From Actinobacillus delphinicola (lineage in GTDB: Bacteria > Pseudomonadota > Gammaproteobacteria > Enterobacterales > Pasteurellaceae), in the NCBI RefSeq assembly GCF_900638385.1, contig NZ_LR134510.1, forward strand, positions 62,001 through 126,000: a DNA stretch of 64,000 nt, given 5' to 3'. Under the pieces are notes generated by a model that saw only the letters and a program-made list of their open reading frames with translations, searched no databases and had not been told where the DNA came from. The position numbers and the translations under genes were made by a program. Within the stretch, counting starts at the first letter, position 1. Each line of letters starts with the position of its first letter. Positions 56,765 through 64,000 of this stretch are shown piece by piece.

Positions 56765-57604
56765 ATGTATCAAGACAAAAGTCTTTCGGCATTAAAATTA
56801 GGGCAAAAGACCCAGTACGCAAAATTCTACGATCCTACTCTACTTCAACCTGTGCCACGCCGTTTAAACCGTGAAAAACTCGGGATTGAAGGCAATGTTC
56901 CTTTCACCATTGGTGCGGATATGTGGACGGCATTTGAACTTTCTTGGTTAAATGAAAAAGGATTACCACAAGTTGCGATTGCTGAAGTAAGTATTGATTT
57001 CCGATCACAAAATCTCATTGAATCTAAAAGTTTTAAACTTTACCTTAATAGTTTTAATCAAACTAAATTTGCTGATTTTGCTAGCGTACAAAGCACGCTC
57101 CAAAAAGATCTCGCAGAATGTGCGCAAGGTGAGGTCCAAGTCGTGGTTAAACCTTTAACCGCCTATGCACAACAACCTATCGAAGTGCTACATGGTGAAA
57201 ATATCGATAATCAAGATATTTGTATCGATAATTATGAATTTAATGCGGAATTACTCGAAAATTGCTGCGAAAAGGATGAAATTATCGAAGAATATTTAGT
57301 GAGCGATTTACTCAAATCCAACTGTCTTATTACTAGCCAACCTGACTGGGGAACCGTCCAAATTCACTATGTCGGACGCAAAATTAATCGTGAAAAATTA
57401 TTACGTTACATCGTGTCTTTCCGTGATCACAATGAATTTCATGAACAATGTGTAGAACGTATTTTCTGTGATTTATTACATTTTGCAAAACCTGAAAAAT
57501 TAACCGTTTACGCACGCTATACTCGTCGTGGTGGCTTAGACATTAACCCATACCGCTCTAACTTTGAAGCGGTTCCAGAAAGTATTCGCCTTGCACGTCA
57601 ATAA
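56765..57604 (+). CDS. queF: NADPH-dependent 7-cyano-7-deazaguanine reductase QueF
   Basis: Reduces preQ0 to preQ1 in queuosine synthesis. 279 residues, the bimodular long form as in E. coli (282). The catalytic Cys is in [15 protein letters not shown] (near residue 187), with the Asp of PDWG. Also [19 protein letters not shown] with the substrate Glu/His. Other que genes are not in the window. Followed by a hairpin shared with birA. Confidence 0.96.
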   Translation: MYQDKSLSALKLGQKTQYAKFYDPTLLQPVPRRLNREKLGIEGNVPFTIGADMWTAFELSWLNEKGLPQVAIAEVSIDFRSQNLIESKSFKLYLNSFNQTKFADFASVQSTLQKDLAECAQGEVQVVVKPLTAYAQQPIEVLHGENIDNQDICIDNYEFNAELLENCCEKDEIIEEYLVSDLLKSNCLITSQPDWGTVQIHYVGRKINREKLLRYIVSFRDHNEFHEQCVERIFCDLLHFAKPEKLTVYARYTRRGGLDINPYRSNFEAVPESIRLARQ

Positions 57605-57609
57605 AAACA

Positions 57610-57632
57610 AAAGGCGGTTAATGACCGCCTTT
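57610..57632. terminator. Two-way terminator between queF and birA
   Basis: AAAGGCGGT/ACCGCCTTT hairpin. Confidence 0.8.
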
Positions 57633-57647
57633 CTGATTTATCCCTGT

Positions 57648-58616
57648 TTAATTTTTTTGCCACGAGCGTAATGAAAATTCCCCACAACAAAAACTTTCAC
57701 GCTCGCCTGTTTGTGCATTTTGTAAAATCAACCAGCCTTTTTCATCAATGCCACAAGCGATTCCCTGAATTTGCTGATGACTATTTTGCAAAACGATAGA
57801 CGCTCCCGCAAATGCATCAAACTCTCGCCACATTTCAACAAAAGGTTTAAAGCCAAATTGCGTAAATTGCTCTAAAAATGCGTTTAATTGTCGCCAAATT
57901 GCAACAAAGATCGCTTCTCTATCATATTCTGGCAATACGGAATGCAAATTCGTATAAGGTTGATCAATCGGCATTTCCCTCTCAAACATCCAATTTAGTC
58001 CTACTCCAATAATCGCATTGCAGTATGGTGTGGGAGGGAATGCGAGTTCTACCAAAATTCCACCCAGTTTTTTTCCTTTTAATAAAATATCATTCGGCCA
58101 TTTTAGCTGGACATCTTCTGCACCTAATTGCCGCAATGCCTTGGCAATCGCTAGCCCCACCACCAAACTTAGCCCGCTTAAATCAAGTTGCTTAGGAAAT
58201 TGCCACAATACACTAAAAATAAACTGCCCAGCAAACGGCGAAAACCATTGCCGCCCACGTCGCCCACGCCCATGCGTCTGAAATTCAGCCATACAAAGCG
58301 TACCCGACTGCAAATCCTGATGCGTCAATAGAAAATCATTGGTTGAACCAATGACAGGCTGATAGATCAACCGAGTATTGGGTAAAAGAGGTAAAATCTT
58401 TCTGCCATCTAATAAAGGAAGTTTTGAATCAAAGTAAATTTTTTCATCATTTTGTTCAAAATGTAACGGTACACCCTGCGCTTGCCAATAATGTAAATGC
58501 GATAAAATCGCCTCTTTTGTCACTGAAAAACGTTCTGCAAGTAAATCTGCAGAAATCTCTCCTGCCTCGCAAAGCGTAGAAAGCAATGTAACATCGTTTA
58601 TGTTTTCGGTATTCAT
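57648..58616 (-). CDS. birA: Biotin--protein ligase / biotin operon repressor BirA
   Basis: Attaches biotin to acetyl-CoA carboxylase. 322 residues from the ATG at 58616 (a GTG at 58631 is an alternative). N-terminal winged-helix region (LLSTLCEAGEISADLLAERFSVTKEAILSHL in part, ISADLLAERFSVTKEAI), so it may also repress bio genes. Catalytic domain with the biotin loop GRGRRGRQWFSP near residue 115 and KWPNDILLKGKKLGGILVE. Neither start has a convincing ribosome site. Confidence 0.93.
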   Translation of the reverse strand: MNTENINDVTLLSTLCEAGEISADLLAERFSVTKEAILSHLHYWQAQGVPLHFEQNDEKIYFDSKLPLLDGRKILPLLPNTRLIYQPVIGSTNDFLLTHQDLQSGTLCMAEFQTHGRGRRGRQWFSPFAGQFIFSVLWQFPKQLDLSGLSLVVGLAIAKALRQLGAEDVQLKWPNDILLKGKKLGGILVELAFPPTPYCNAIIGVGLNWMFEREMPIDQPYTNLHSVLPEYDREAIFVAIWRQLNAFLEQFTQFGFKPFVEMWREFDAFAGASIVLQNSHQQIQGIACGIDEKGWLILQNAQTGERESFCCGEFSLRSWQKN

Positions 58617-58723
58617 GCGTATAAAGCTCACTTTTAAACAAAAAATATTTTTATTCTTTTCCTAGTTTCTGTATAATCCGACCGCAATATTTTTAACTAT
58701 CAATTAAAGAGAGAGTATTGCAA

Positions 58724-60187
58724 ATGTTACGCATCGCAAAAAAAGCCCTAACTTTTGACGACGTTTTACTTGTCCCAGCACACTCTACTGTGCTTCCAAA
58801 TACCGCTAATCTTAGCACGAAATTAACCAAAGAAATCACCTTAAATATTCCAATGCTCTCTGCAGCAATGGATACCGTAACAGAAACCAAACTTGCAATC
58901 TCTTTAGCGCAGGAAGGCGGTATCGGTTTTATCCATAAAAATATGTCAATCGAACGCCAAGCTGATCGTGTTCGCCGTGTAAAAAAATTCGAAAGCGGTA
59001 TGGTAACTGAACCTGTTACCGTGTCACCTGACCTTACTTTGGCTGAACTTGCTGAAATTGTAAAGAAAAATAAATTCGCAGGCTATCCAGTTATTGATGA
59101 AAACAACGATCTTGTTGGTATCATCACTGGTCGTGATACCCGTTTCGTGACTGATCTTAGCAAAAAAGTTTCTGAAGTGATGACGCCAAAAGCACGTCTT
59201 ATCACCGTAAAAGAAAATACTCCACGTGCTGACATTTTAAAATTAATGCACAACAACCGTATCGAAAAAGTATTAGTCGTTGACGATAACGAAAAACTTA
59301 TCGGTATGATCACTGTAAAAGACTTCCAAAAAGCAGAAAGCAAACCAAACGCTTGTAAAGATGAATTTGGTCGCTTACGTGTAGGTGCAGCTGTTGGTGC
59401 TGGCGAAGGGAATGAAGAACGTATTGCCGCCCTTGTTGAAGCAGGTGTTGACGTATTACTTATCGATAGCTCACACGGTCACAGCGAAGGCGTATTACAA
59501 CGTGTTCGTGAAACACGTAAAAAATACCCTAACCTTCCAATCGTTGCAGGTAACGTTGCAACAGCAGCAGGTGCATTAGCCCTAGCTGAAGCGGGTGCGA
59601 GCGCAGTTAAAGTGGGTATCGGTCCTGGTTCAATCTGTACAACTCGTATCGTAACAGGCGTAGGTGTACCACAAATCACCGCTATTTCTGATGCAGCAGA
59701 AGCATTAAAAGATCTTGGTATCCCTGTTATCGCTGACGGCGGTATCCGTTACTCTGGCGATATCGCAAAAGCTATCGCTGCTGGTGCAAGCTGTGTCATG
59801 GTCGGCTCAATGTTCGCAGGAACTGAAGAAGCTCCAGGCGAAATCGAACTTTATCAAGGTCGTGCATTTAAATCTTACCGCGGTATGGGTTCATTAGGTG
59901 CGATGGCGAAAGGCTCAAGCGATCGTTACTTCCAAAGCGACAACGCAGCGGATAAATTAGTACCAGAAGGTATCGAAGGACGTATTCCTTACAAAGGCTA
60001 TCTAAAAGATATCATCCACCAACAAATGGGTGGTCTTCGCTCTTGCATGGGCTTAACTGGTAGCGCAACCATTGAAGATCTTCGTACTAAAGCGATGTTC
60101 GTTGAAATCAGCGGCGCAGGCATCAAAGAAAGCCACGTCCACGACGTAACCATCACTAAAGAAGCACCAAATTACCAAATGCGCTAA
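58724..60187 (+). CDS. guaB: Inosine-5'-monophosphate dehydrogenase
   Basis: Oxidises IMP to XMP, the rate-limiting step to GMP. 487 residues starting at the ATG at 58724 ([21 protein letters not shown], matching E. coli); a TTG two codons earlier is not needed. Two CBS domains interrupt the barrel (about 93-205), with the catalytic Cys in [15 protein letters not shown] (near 305) and the flap [10 protein letters not shown]. guaA does not follow; a repeat and a terminator end the unit. Confidence 0.98.
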   Translation: MLRIAKKALTFDDVLLVPAHSTVLPNTANLSTKLTKEITLNIPMLSAAMDTVTETKLAISLAQEGGIGFIHKNMSIERQADRVRRVKKFESGMVTEPVTVSPDLTLAELAEIVKKNKFAGYPVIDENNDLVGIITGRDTRFVTDLSKKVSEVMTPKARLITVKENTPRADILKLMHNNRIEKVLVVDDNEKLIGMITVKDFQKAESKPNACKDEFGRLRVGAAVGAGEGNEERIAALVEAGVDVLLIDSSHGHSEGVLQRVRETRKKYPNLPIVAGNVATAAGALALAEAGASAVKVGIGPGSICTTRIVTGVGVPQITAISDAAEALKDLGIPVIADGGIRYSGDIAKAIAAGASCVMVGSMFAGTEEAPGEIELYQGRAFKSYRGMGSLGAMAKGSSDRYFQSDNAADKLVPEGIEGRIPYKGYLKDIIHQQMGGLRSCMGLTGSATIEDLRTKAMFVEISGAGIKESHVHDVTITKEAPNYQMR

Positions 60188-60192
60188 TACCC

Positions 60193-60230
60193 CACGCCTC
60201 AATTTTCGTAAAAATTTATGAGAGTTGAGC
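60193..60230 (+). repeat. Degenerate CGCCCC palindrome after guaB
   Basis: CACGCCTCAATTTTCGTAAA on the left arm and GAGTTGAGCGCT on the right; a decayed member of the repeat family, with a better terminator just after it. Confidence 0.5.
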
Positions 60231-60242
60231 GCTAAAATAACA

Positions 60243-60272
60243 AAAAGGCTTATGAAAATTCATAAGCCTTTT
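60243..60272. terminator. Terminator between guaB and the accessory operon
   Basis: AAAAGGCTTATG/CATAAGCCTTTT hairpin; serves guaB and the convergent three-gene operon. Confidence 0.85.
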
Positions 60273-60299
60273 ATTTATCTATTTAAATATAATCATAGA

Positions 60300-60680
60300 T
60301 TATAAAATTTCATTTTGCACTGTCACATAGGCTTTTGGTAATAATACTACCGCAATACCTTCTTCGGGATCCCAAGCACATTCACATAAAAGTGCAACCA
60401 TACCTTCTTTATCAATCAATAAGGTTGTAGGCTCAACTTTTGTATCTTCAAATTGAAAATGCTCAATATAATCACAAATTAGTTTTTCAGTGAGTTTTTC
60501 AAAATGCACTTTTTCATTGTAAAACGCATCAAACGCTTCTTCCTGTTTTGGCGTAATTTGAGTATCTTGCGCACGTGCTTTAAACTTAAGGGTGATATTC
60601 CACGCCTTGCCTTGATAATTAAATTGCATTGGTTTTACAAAACCACGTTTCTTTACAAGATCATTTAAAAAAGGATTCAT
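60300..60680 (-). CDS. Small acidic protein, probable immunity protein for the WHE nuclease
   Basis: 126 residues, acidic, no signal peptide or membrane helix. The C-terminal half (LLIDKEGMVALLCECAWDPEEGIAVVLL, in parts LLIDKEGMVALLCECAW and DPEEGIAVVLLP) has the W-D-P-E-x-G-x-A-V pattern that I associate with DUF6985/DUF2004-like immunity-type domains; this is by eye and unconfirmed. It is the last gene of the operon, 11 nt after the nuclease gene, with a strong AAGGAGTGGAGA ribosome site. The position right after a toxin-like nuclease is the classic one for its inhibitor. Confidence 0.75.
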   Translation of the reverse strand: MNPFLNDLVKKRGFVKPMQFNYQGKAWNITLKFKARAQDTQITPKQEEAFDAFYNEKVHFEKLTEKLICDYIEHFQFEDTKVEPTTLLIDKEGMVALLCECAWDPEEGIAVVLLPKAYVTVQNEIL

Positions 60681-60691
60681 TTCTCCACTCC

Positions 60692-61297
60692 TTAATTATT
60701 ATTTAATTCAGCTTTTTTCAATGAAATTCCACCGCTATGCGGAATATTATTGTGAATTTCTGTCGGTACTAGCTGTAAAGTACAACAATCCTCACACTCA
60801 TGCCAAGTATAATTATTTTCTTTACGCCATTTGGCTACATCATCTGCAGTCCAAGTTTTACCGTCTTTTTTTTCTTCGTCCCACTTTTTAGCAGTCTTTT
60901 CATCGGCTTGATCAAAATTTTCATCACGAGCAATGCCAAAGTCATCAATTTGAATGCTTTCTTTTGCCACTTGTGATAAGTCTGGATAACCGTCTTTAAA
61001 TGGAACCGAATCCATACCGTGTTTATCTAGAATATCAGACCATGACAAATTATCTGGATTATTTCTAGGGCGTTCAACATTTGGCGATTTTGACGGTGGA
61101 ACATAATCAGGATCTGGTTTCCATTCTGAGTTTCCAGGTTCGCCTGTCCATTCCCCACCATTTTTAGGCAAAATAACGTTGCCTTCAAATGTCGTTTTTA
61201 CTTCTTCTTTTAAACTAAAACTGCTTAAACGATCTGTATTATTCTTTGGCGTAACTTTATCCAAATTCTCAGGTGTATTAAGTTTTTCAATAGACAT
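60692..61297 (-). CDS. HNH/Endo VII-type nuclease with WHE motif (toxin-like)
   Basis: 201 residues. The N-terminal ~45 residues look disordered. Next comes a block typical of polymorphic-toxin HNH domains (GEWTGEPGNSEWKPDPDYVP near 48-67, DNLSWSDILDKHGMDSVPFKDGYPDLS in part, GYPDLSQVAKESIQIDDFG), then DEKTAKKWDEE and KWRKENNYTWHECEDC. The catalytic motif is W165-H166-E167 with LVPTEIH182 and PH187SGG, matching the HNH/Endo VII families named for WHH/WHE-type motifs. No secretion signal, LXG, Rhs or VgrG domain is attached, so export, if any, must depend on other proteins. Ribosome site AAGGAA. Starts 16 nt after the ATPase stop. Confidence 0.82.
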   Translation of the reverse strand: MSIEKLNTPENLDKVTPKNNTDRLSSFSLKEEVKTTFEGNVILPKNGGEWTGEPGNSEWKPDPDYVPPSKSPNVERPRNNPDNLSWSDILDKHGMDSVPFKDGYPDLSQVAKESIQIDDFGIARDENFDQADEKTAKKWDEEKKDGKTWTADDVAKWRKENNYTWHECEDCCTLQLVPTEIHNNIPHSGGISLKKAELNNN

Positions 61298-61313
61298 GGA
61301 GTTTCCTTAGCAT

Positions 61314-64000
61314 TTAACTAAATAAAAATTTAGATGCAGCATCATGAACGTATTCAGGAACATATTCATAGAATGAATTTAATTGTTCCAAACTATGTAA
61401 TTCTTCATCTGCCATAATTTTGGTTAACGTATTGATATAATCTTGTGAACCAAGATCAAAGGCTGGACTACGATTTTCAAATAATGCAATACGATTAAGC
61501 ACGATCGCACGGGCTTTACCACTTGCAATAAATTCAAAAATACCTGTTTTCAGCGCATCAAGATCAACATATTCCAATTCTTTTTGTAACCAAAACCGTG
61601 TCAAATTTAGATTAAAGCGTTTGCGTTTTGCACTATTGCTACGTTGAACAGACGGGGTATATTGATAAGGTTTTTCTTCCCCCTTAAAGTGAGCAACTTT
61701 ACAAAGTACAGGTTCTAACCAATCATTTTGATAAACCGCAGCCACCCCTCGAGGGAATTTGGCAATTTCATCAATCTGTTCTGGTGTCATCGCTGCTGCT
61801 TTACCCACAGATTGGCGATCATTATCATCAGGGATCCGCATGATAATTTTGGTGTTTGTATTGCGAATTGCAGAAATATCCACAGCGCTTGGTGATTGGT
61901 CAGCAATAATAAAACCTTCACCAAAAGTACGCATTTCCGCAATCGCATTAGAAAGCATTTCTACTGATTTACCCAACATATTTGCGCCTTCACTGGATTG
62001 TTCCGTAGAGGTGCGTTTTAAAATATTGTGCGCTTCTTCTAAAACCGTAACATGTTTAAGTGGACTATTCATATTGTCCGCATTGGCAGTCCTATGCTCG
62101 CTTAAACGCATAATCAAAATCCCCATAATTAGAGATTTGGTCTCTGAAGAACCTACACGGCTAAGATCAATCACAACATTGCTATCAAATAAAAGGTGAT
62201 TATCAATTTCATTATTGGCAAAAATTTGTCCATTTAAACCATTGGTCAATGATTTAACACGAGTGACTAACGAACCAATGTAATTGCTTTTCACTTCTTG
62301 TGAATATTCAGATTCATTAATAACCGTTTTTAATGCCTCCAATAAATCCACAAAACTTGGGAATAATTCTTCACTATATGGGTTAATAGAATCTTCTAAA
62401 TTCCAACCAGTTTCTTTGTAGCATTTTAAGATAGCTTCTTTTAAAACCGCAGGCATTGCTGCATACATCGGCCAACACACATTAAAAATCTCAACTAAGC
62501 GATCAATATGTTCAAGCACATGCACATTTTTAGGGAATCGGAAAGGGTTAATCCGTAATAGTTCGCTATATTGTTTATTGGTTCCCAAAACGGTCACATC
62601 ATCTCGTTGCCCAAATACATTTTTATATTCACCTTTAGCGGGTTCAATAATCATAAAATGTATTTGATTTTGGCTAAGCTGATCTAATAATTGATAAACC
62701 GTATTACTTTTTCCTGAACCTGTAGAGCCAGTAATAAAGATATGCCCAGAAAGCTTATTAATATCAAGATCGACATTATGATCTAAGTCTTTATATAAAT
62801 GTCGTACCTGTCCTAAATGGATGCTTGGCTGCTTATCTGTTTTATCTAAACGGCGAATATTACGACCAAAAGTTTTCGCTTCGATCACTGAAACTGTCGA
62901 AGTTGACGCATGCGGTAAACTCAACTGCATCGCCATTTCTTTACCAGACAACAATGTCGTTGGAGTCACATACTCCACGGCTAAATCAGTGGCATAATTT
63001 GGTTTTAAGCGAGGGTGCGAAAGATTGCGTAGATAAGAAATAACTCGTTCATTACGCCCCCACGAATTGATTGTAAAGTTCTCACTATTAGAATTATTAC
63101 CACGCATTAATCCTGAGAAAATGCTAGCTAAAATTTCTGATTGCGCCTCGGTTTCCGTTAAAAAATATGCAGCCGTATTCCAACCACCATAACGTTTTGT
63201 ATCTTCTAAGCGCTCTAACTGTAAATCCACCTGCTTCAACAACTGCTCAACACCTTTATTAACCGTTTCAATGGTCATTTGGCGATTTGAACCTGTAGAA
63301 ACATTGCGATTCTCTCCTTGTGAGTAAGAAGTAGAATTTGTTTGCGTTTTCGTTTGACTGTTTGCGGTACTTCTATTGGTTGCATGGGTTGCTGTTTCAG
63401 TTGTCGTAAAACTTTTTGATTCAGTCCATGTCTCTGATGTCCCTCTTGTCGTACTTTCAGAAAAATTCTTTGCAACCATACCTGCCATAAGACCTGCAGG
63501 ATGTCCTGTCAGCATTAAAGAATCAGAAAATTTGCCAATCCCTGTCTGCGTAGTTACACTTTCGCTTACCGAATGACTATAAGAAGATGAAGTACCCACA
63601 CTTACCCCTTTACTTATACTTTCACTCGTACCTGTCGTTTGAGTCAATCCTAAGCTTTCCCCTAGTGATTGACTAATACTTTCATTAAGTGTAATTCCAA
63701 CGCTTTCACTCTCATTTTGACCATATGCTAACGATGTTTTTAACAAAGGTGAAAGTTGAGTTGCCGTATTTTCATAACCAATCTTCATTTGATTTAGCGT
63801 ATCTTTTGTAACGGGATCGGCAAGAATAAGTGCGGTATAAGCCTGTCCTTCAGCCGCATCAATAAAATGCTCAATACCTTGCATAAAGTTTTCACGTTCA
63901 TCAATAGCTAACGACGGAACCCCCGTTGTGCTCACCAATGTTTTGCCCTGAAAGTCATTCACTAAGTTAGTAATTTCATCAGCATATAGTGATTTAAATT
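61314..64000 (-). CDS. HerA/DUF87-type hexameric ATPase with Ser/Thr-rich N-terminal half (5' end outside window)
   Basis: Large P-loop ATPase. A GTG at 63962 would give 882 residues, but the frame stays open to the window edge (preceding residues FKSLYADEITNLV), so the true start probably lies further right. Residues about 80-220 (numbered from the GTG) are a Ser/Thr/Glu/Gln low-complexity stretch (SESISKGVSVGTSSSYSHSV and so on). The motor follows: Walker A ITGSTGSGKSN at about 405-415, Walker B HVTVLEEAHN near 638, then FIIADQSPSAVD and MRIPDDNDRQSVG as sensor/arginine-finger region. This layout belongs to the HerA/VirD4/FtsK group of DNA- or substrate-pumping motors. No transmembrane helix is evident in the visible part. 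Confidence 0.85.
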   Translation of the reverse strand, partial: FKSLYADEITNLVNDFQGKTLVSTTGVPSLAIDERENFMQGIEHFIDAAEGQAYTALILADPVTKDTLNQMKIGYENTATQLSPLLKTSLAYGQNESESVGITLNESISQSLGESLGLTQTTGTSESISKGVSVGTSSSYSHSVSESVTTQTGIGKFSDSLMLTGHPAGLMAGMVAKNFSESTTRGTSETWTESKSFTTTETATHATNRSTANSQTKTQTNSTSYSQGENRNVSTGSNRQMTIETVNKGVEQLLKQVDLQLERLEDTKRYGGWNTAAYFLTETEAQSEILASIFSGLMRGNNSNSENFTINSWGRNERVISYLRNLSHPRLKPNYATDLAVEYVTPTTLLSGKEMAMQLSLPHASTSTVSVIEAKTFGRNIRRLDKTDKQPSIHLGQVRHLYKDLDHNVDLDINKLSGHIFITGSTGSGKSNTVYQLLDQLSQNQIHFMIIEPAKGEYKNVFGQRDDVTVLGTNKQYSELLRINPFRFPKNVHVLEHIDRLVEIFNVCWPMYAAMPAVLKEAILKCYKETGWNLEDSINPYSEELFPSFVDLLEALKTVINESEYSQEVKSNYIGSLVTRVKSLTNGLNGQIFANNEIDNHLLFDSNVVIDLSRVGSSETKSLIMGILIMRLSEHRTANADNMNSPLKHVTVLEEAHNILKRTSTEQSSEGANMLGKSVEMLSNAIAEMRTFGEGFIIADQSPSAVDISAIRNTNTKIIMRIPDDNDRQSVGKAAAMTPEQIDEIAKFPRGVAAVYQNDWLEPVLCKVAHFKGEEKPYQYTPSVQRSNSAKRKRFNLNLTRFWLQKELEYVDLDALKTGIFEFIASGKARAIVLNRIALFENRSPAFDLGSQDYINTLTKIMADEELHSLEQLNSFYEYVPEYVHDAASKFLFS

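Noticed and set aside
61759-62199. 146-codon plus-strand frame inside the ATPase gene
   Set aside because: Antisense shadow of the conserved Walker B region of the ATPase; no ribosome site.

Overview
The window is a 64 kb stretch of chromosome from a member of the Pasteurellaceae, close to Haemophilus in gene content. Four things support this: the low-GC sequence, the tmRNA tag ANDEQYALAA, a TehB with an N-terminal cupin-like domain, and gene blocks in the order I recall from H. influenzae (tsaE-amiB-mutL-miaA-hfq; fur-fldA-ybfE-ybfF/seqA-menE-mscK-aroC-mepA-yfcA-lpxM; glmS-hup-DUF416). It is probably not H. influenzae itself. By eye I find only one exact copy of the 9-bp Hin-type uptake core (AAGTGCGGT) and one of the Apl-type core (ACAAGCGGT), where about fifty Hin-type copies would be expected in H. 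influenzae. In their place a different palindromic repeat (CGCCCCAATTTTC...GAAAATTGGGGCG) recurs between genes.

Layout. 1-1.9 kb: end of the spermidine/putrescine importer (potC, potD). 1.95-4.9 kb: a compact block of an exported choloylglycine-hydrolase-family amidase, a 7-alpha-hydroxysteroid-dehydrogenase-like SDR and a periplasmic asparaginase. 5-8 kb: transhydrogenase pntAB, with a stray copy of the tmRNA 3' end beside it. 8.3-15.3 kb: sfsA, a probable Fur-controlled small RNA, tyrS, then the tsaE-amiB-mutL-miaA-hfq string. 15.4-20.3 kb: tehB, ribD, degS, a 30-residue membrane protein, two identical tRNA-Gly genes, trpR and ssrA. 20.5-27.9 kb: fbp, mpl, yajL, mazG, uspA and the ybfF-ybfE-fldA-fur set. 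28-39.8 kb: seqA to dnaX on the plus strand. 39.9-49.4 kb: rpiA, an orphan rbsD behind a perfect CRP site, then glmS, hup, DUF416, nlpD, two ompA paralogues and cmoB on the minus strand. 49.5-60.2 kb: rng, tldD, two divergent molybdopterin/folate groups (folE-moaD-moaE and moeA-moeB-cation exporter), queF, birA and guaB.

60.3-64 kb is the clearest accessory region. A three-gene minus-strand operon runs in from beyond the right edge. It encodes a large HerA/DUF87-type ATPase with a strikingly Ser/Thr-rich N-terminal half, a small HNH/Endo VII-type nuclease with a WHE motif, and a small acidic protein that looks like an immunity protein. This is the best candidate for an undescribed system: either a toxin-immunity pair tied to a DNA-pumping type ATPase, or a nuclease-HerA defence module.

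Nearly all other genes are intact housekeeping genes. I saw no rRNA operon, CRISPR array, insertion sequence or integrase. Coordinates of short sites were counted by hand and may be off by a base or two.
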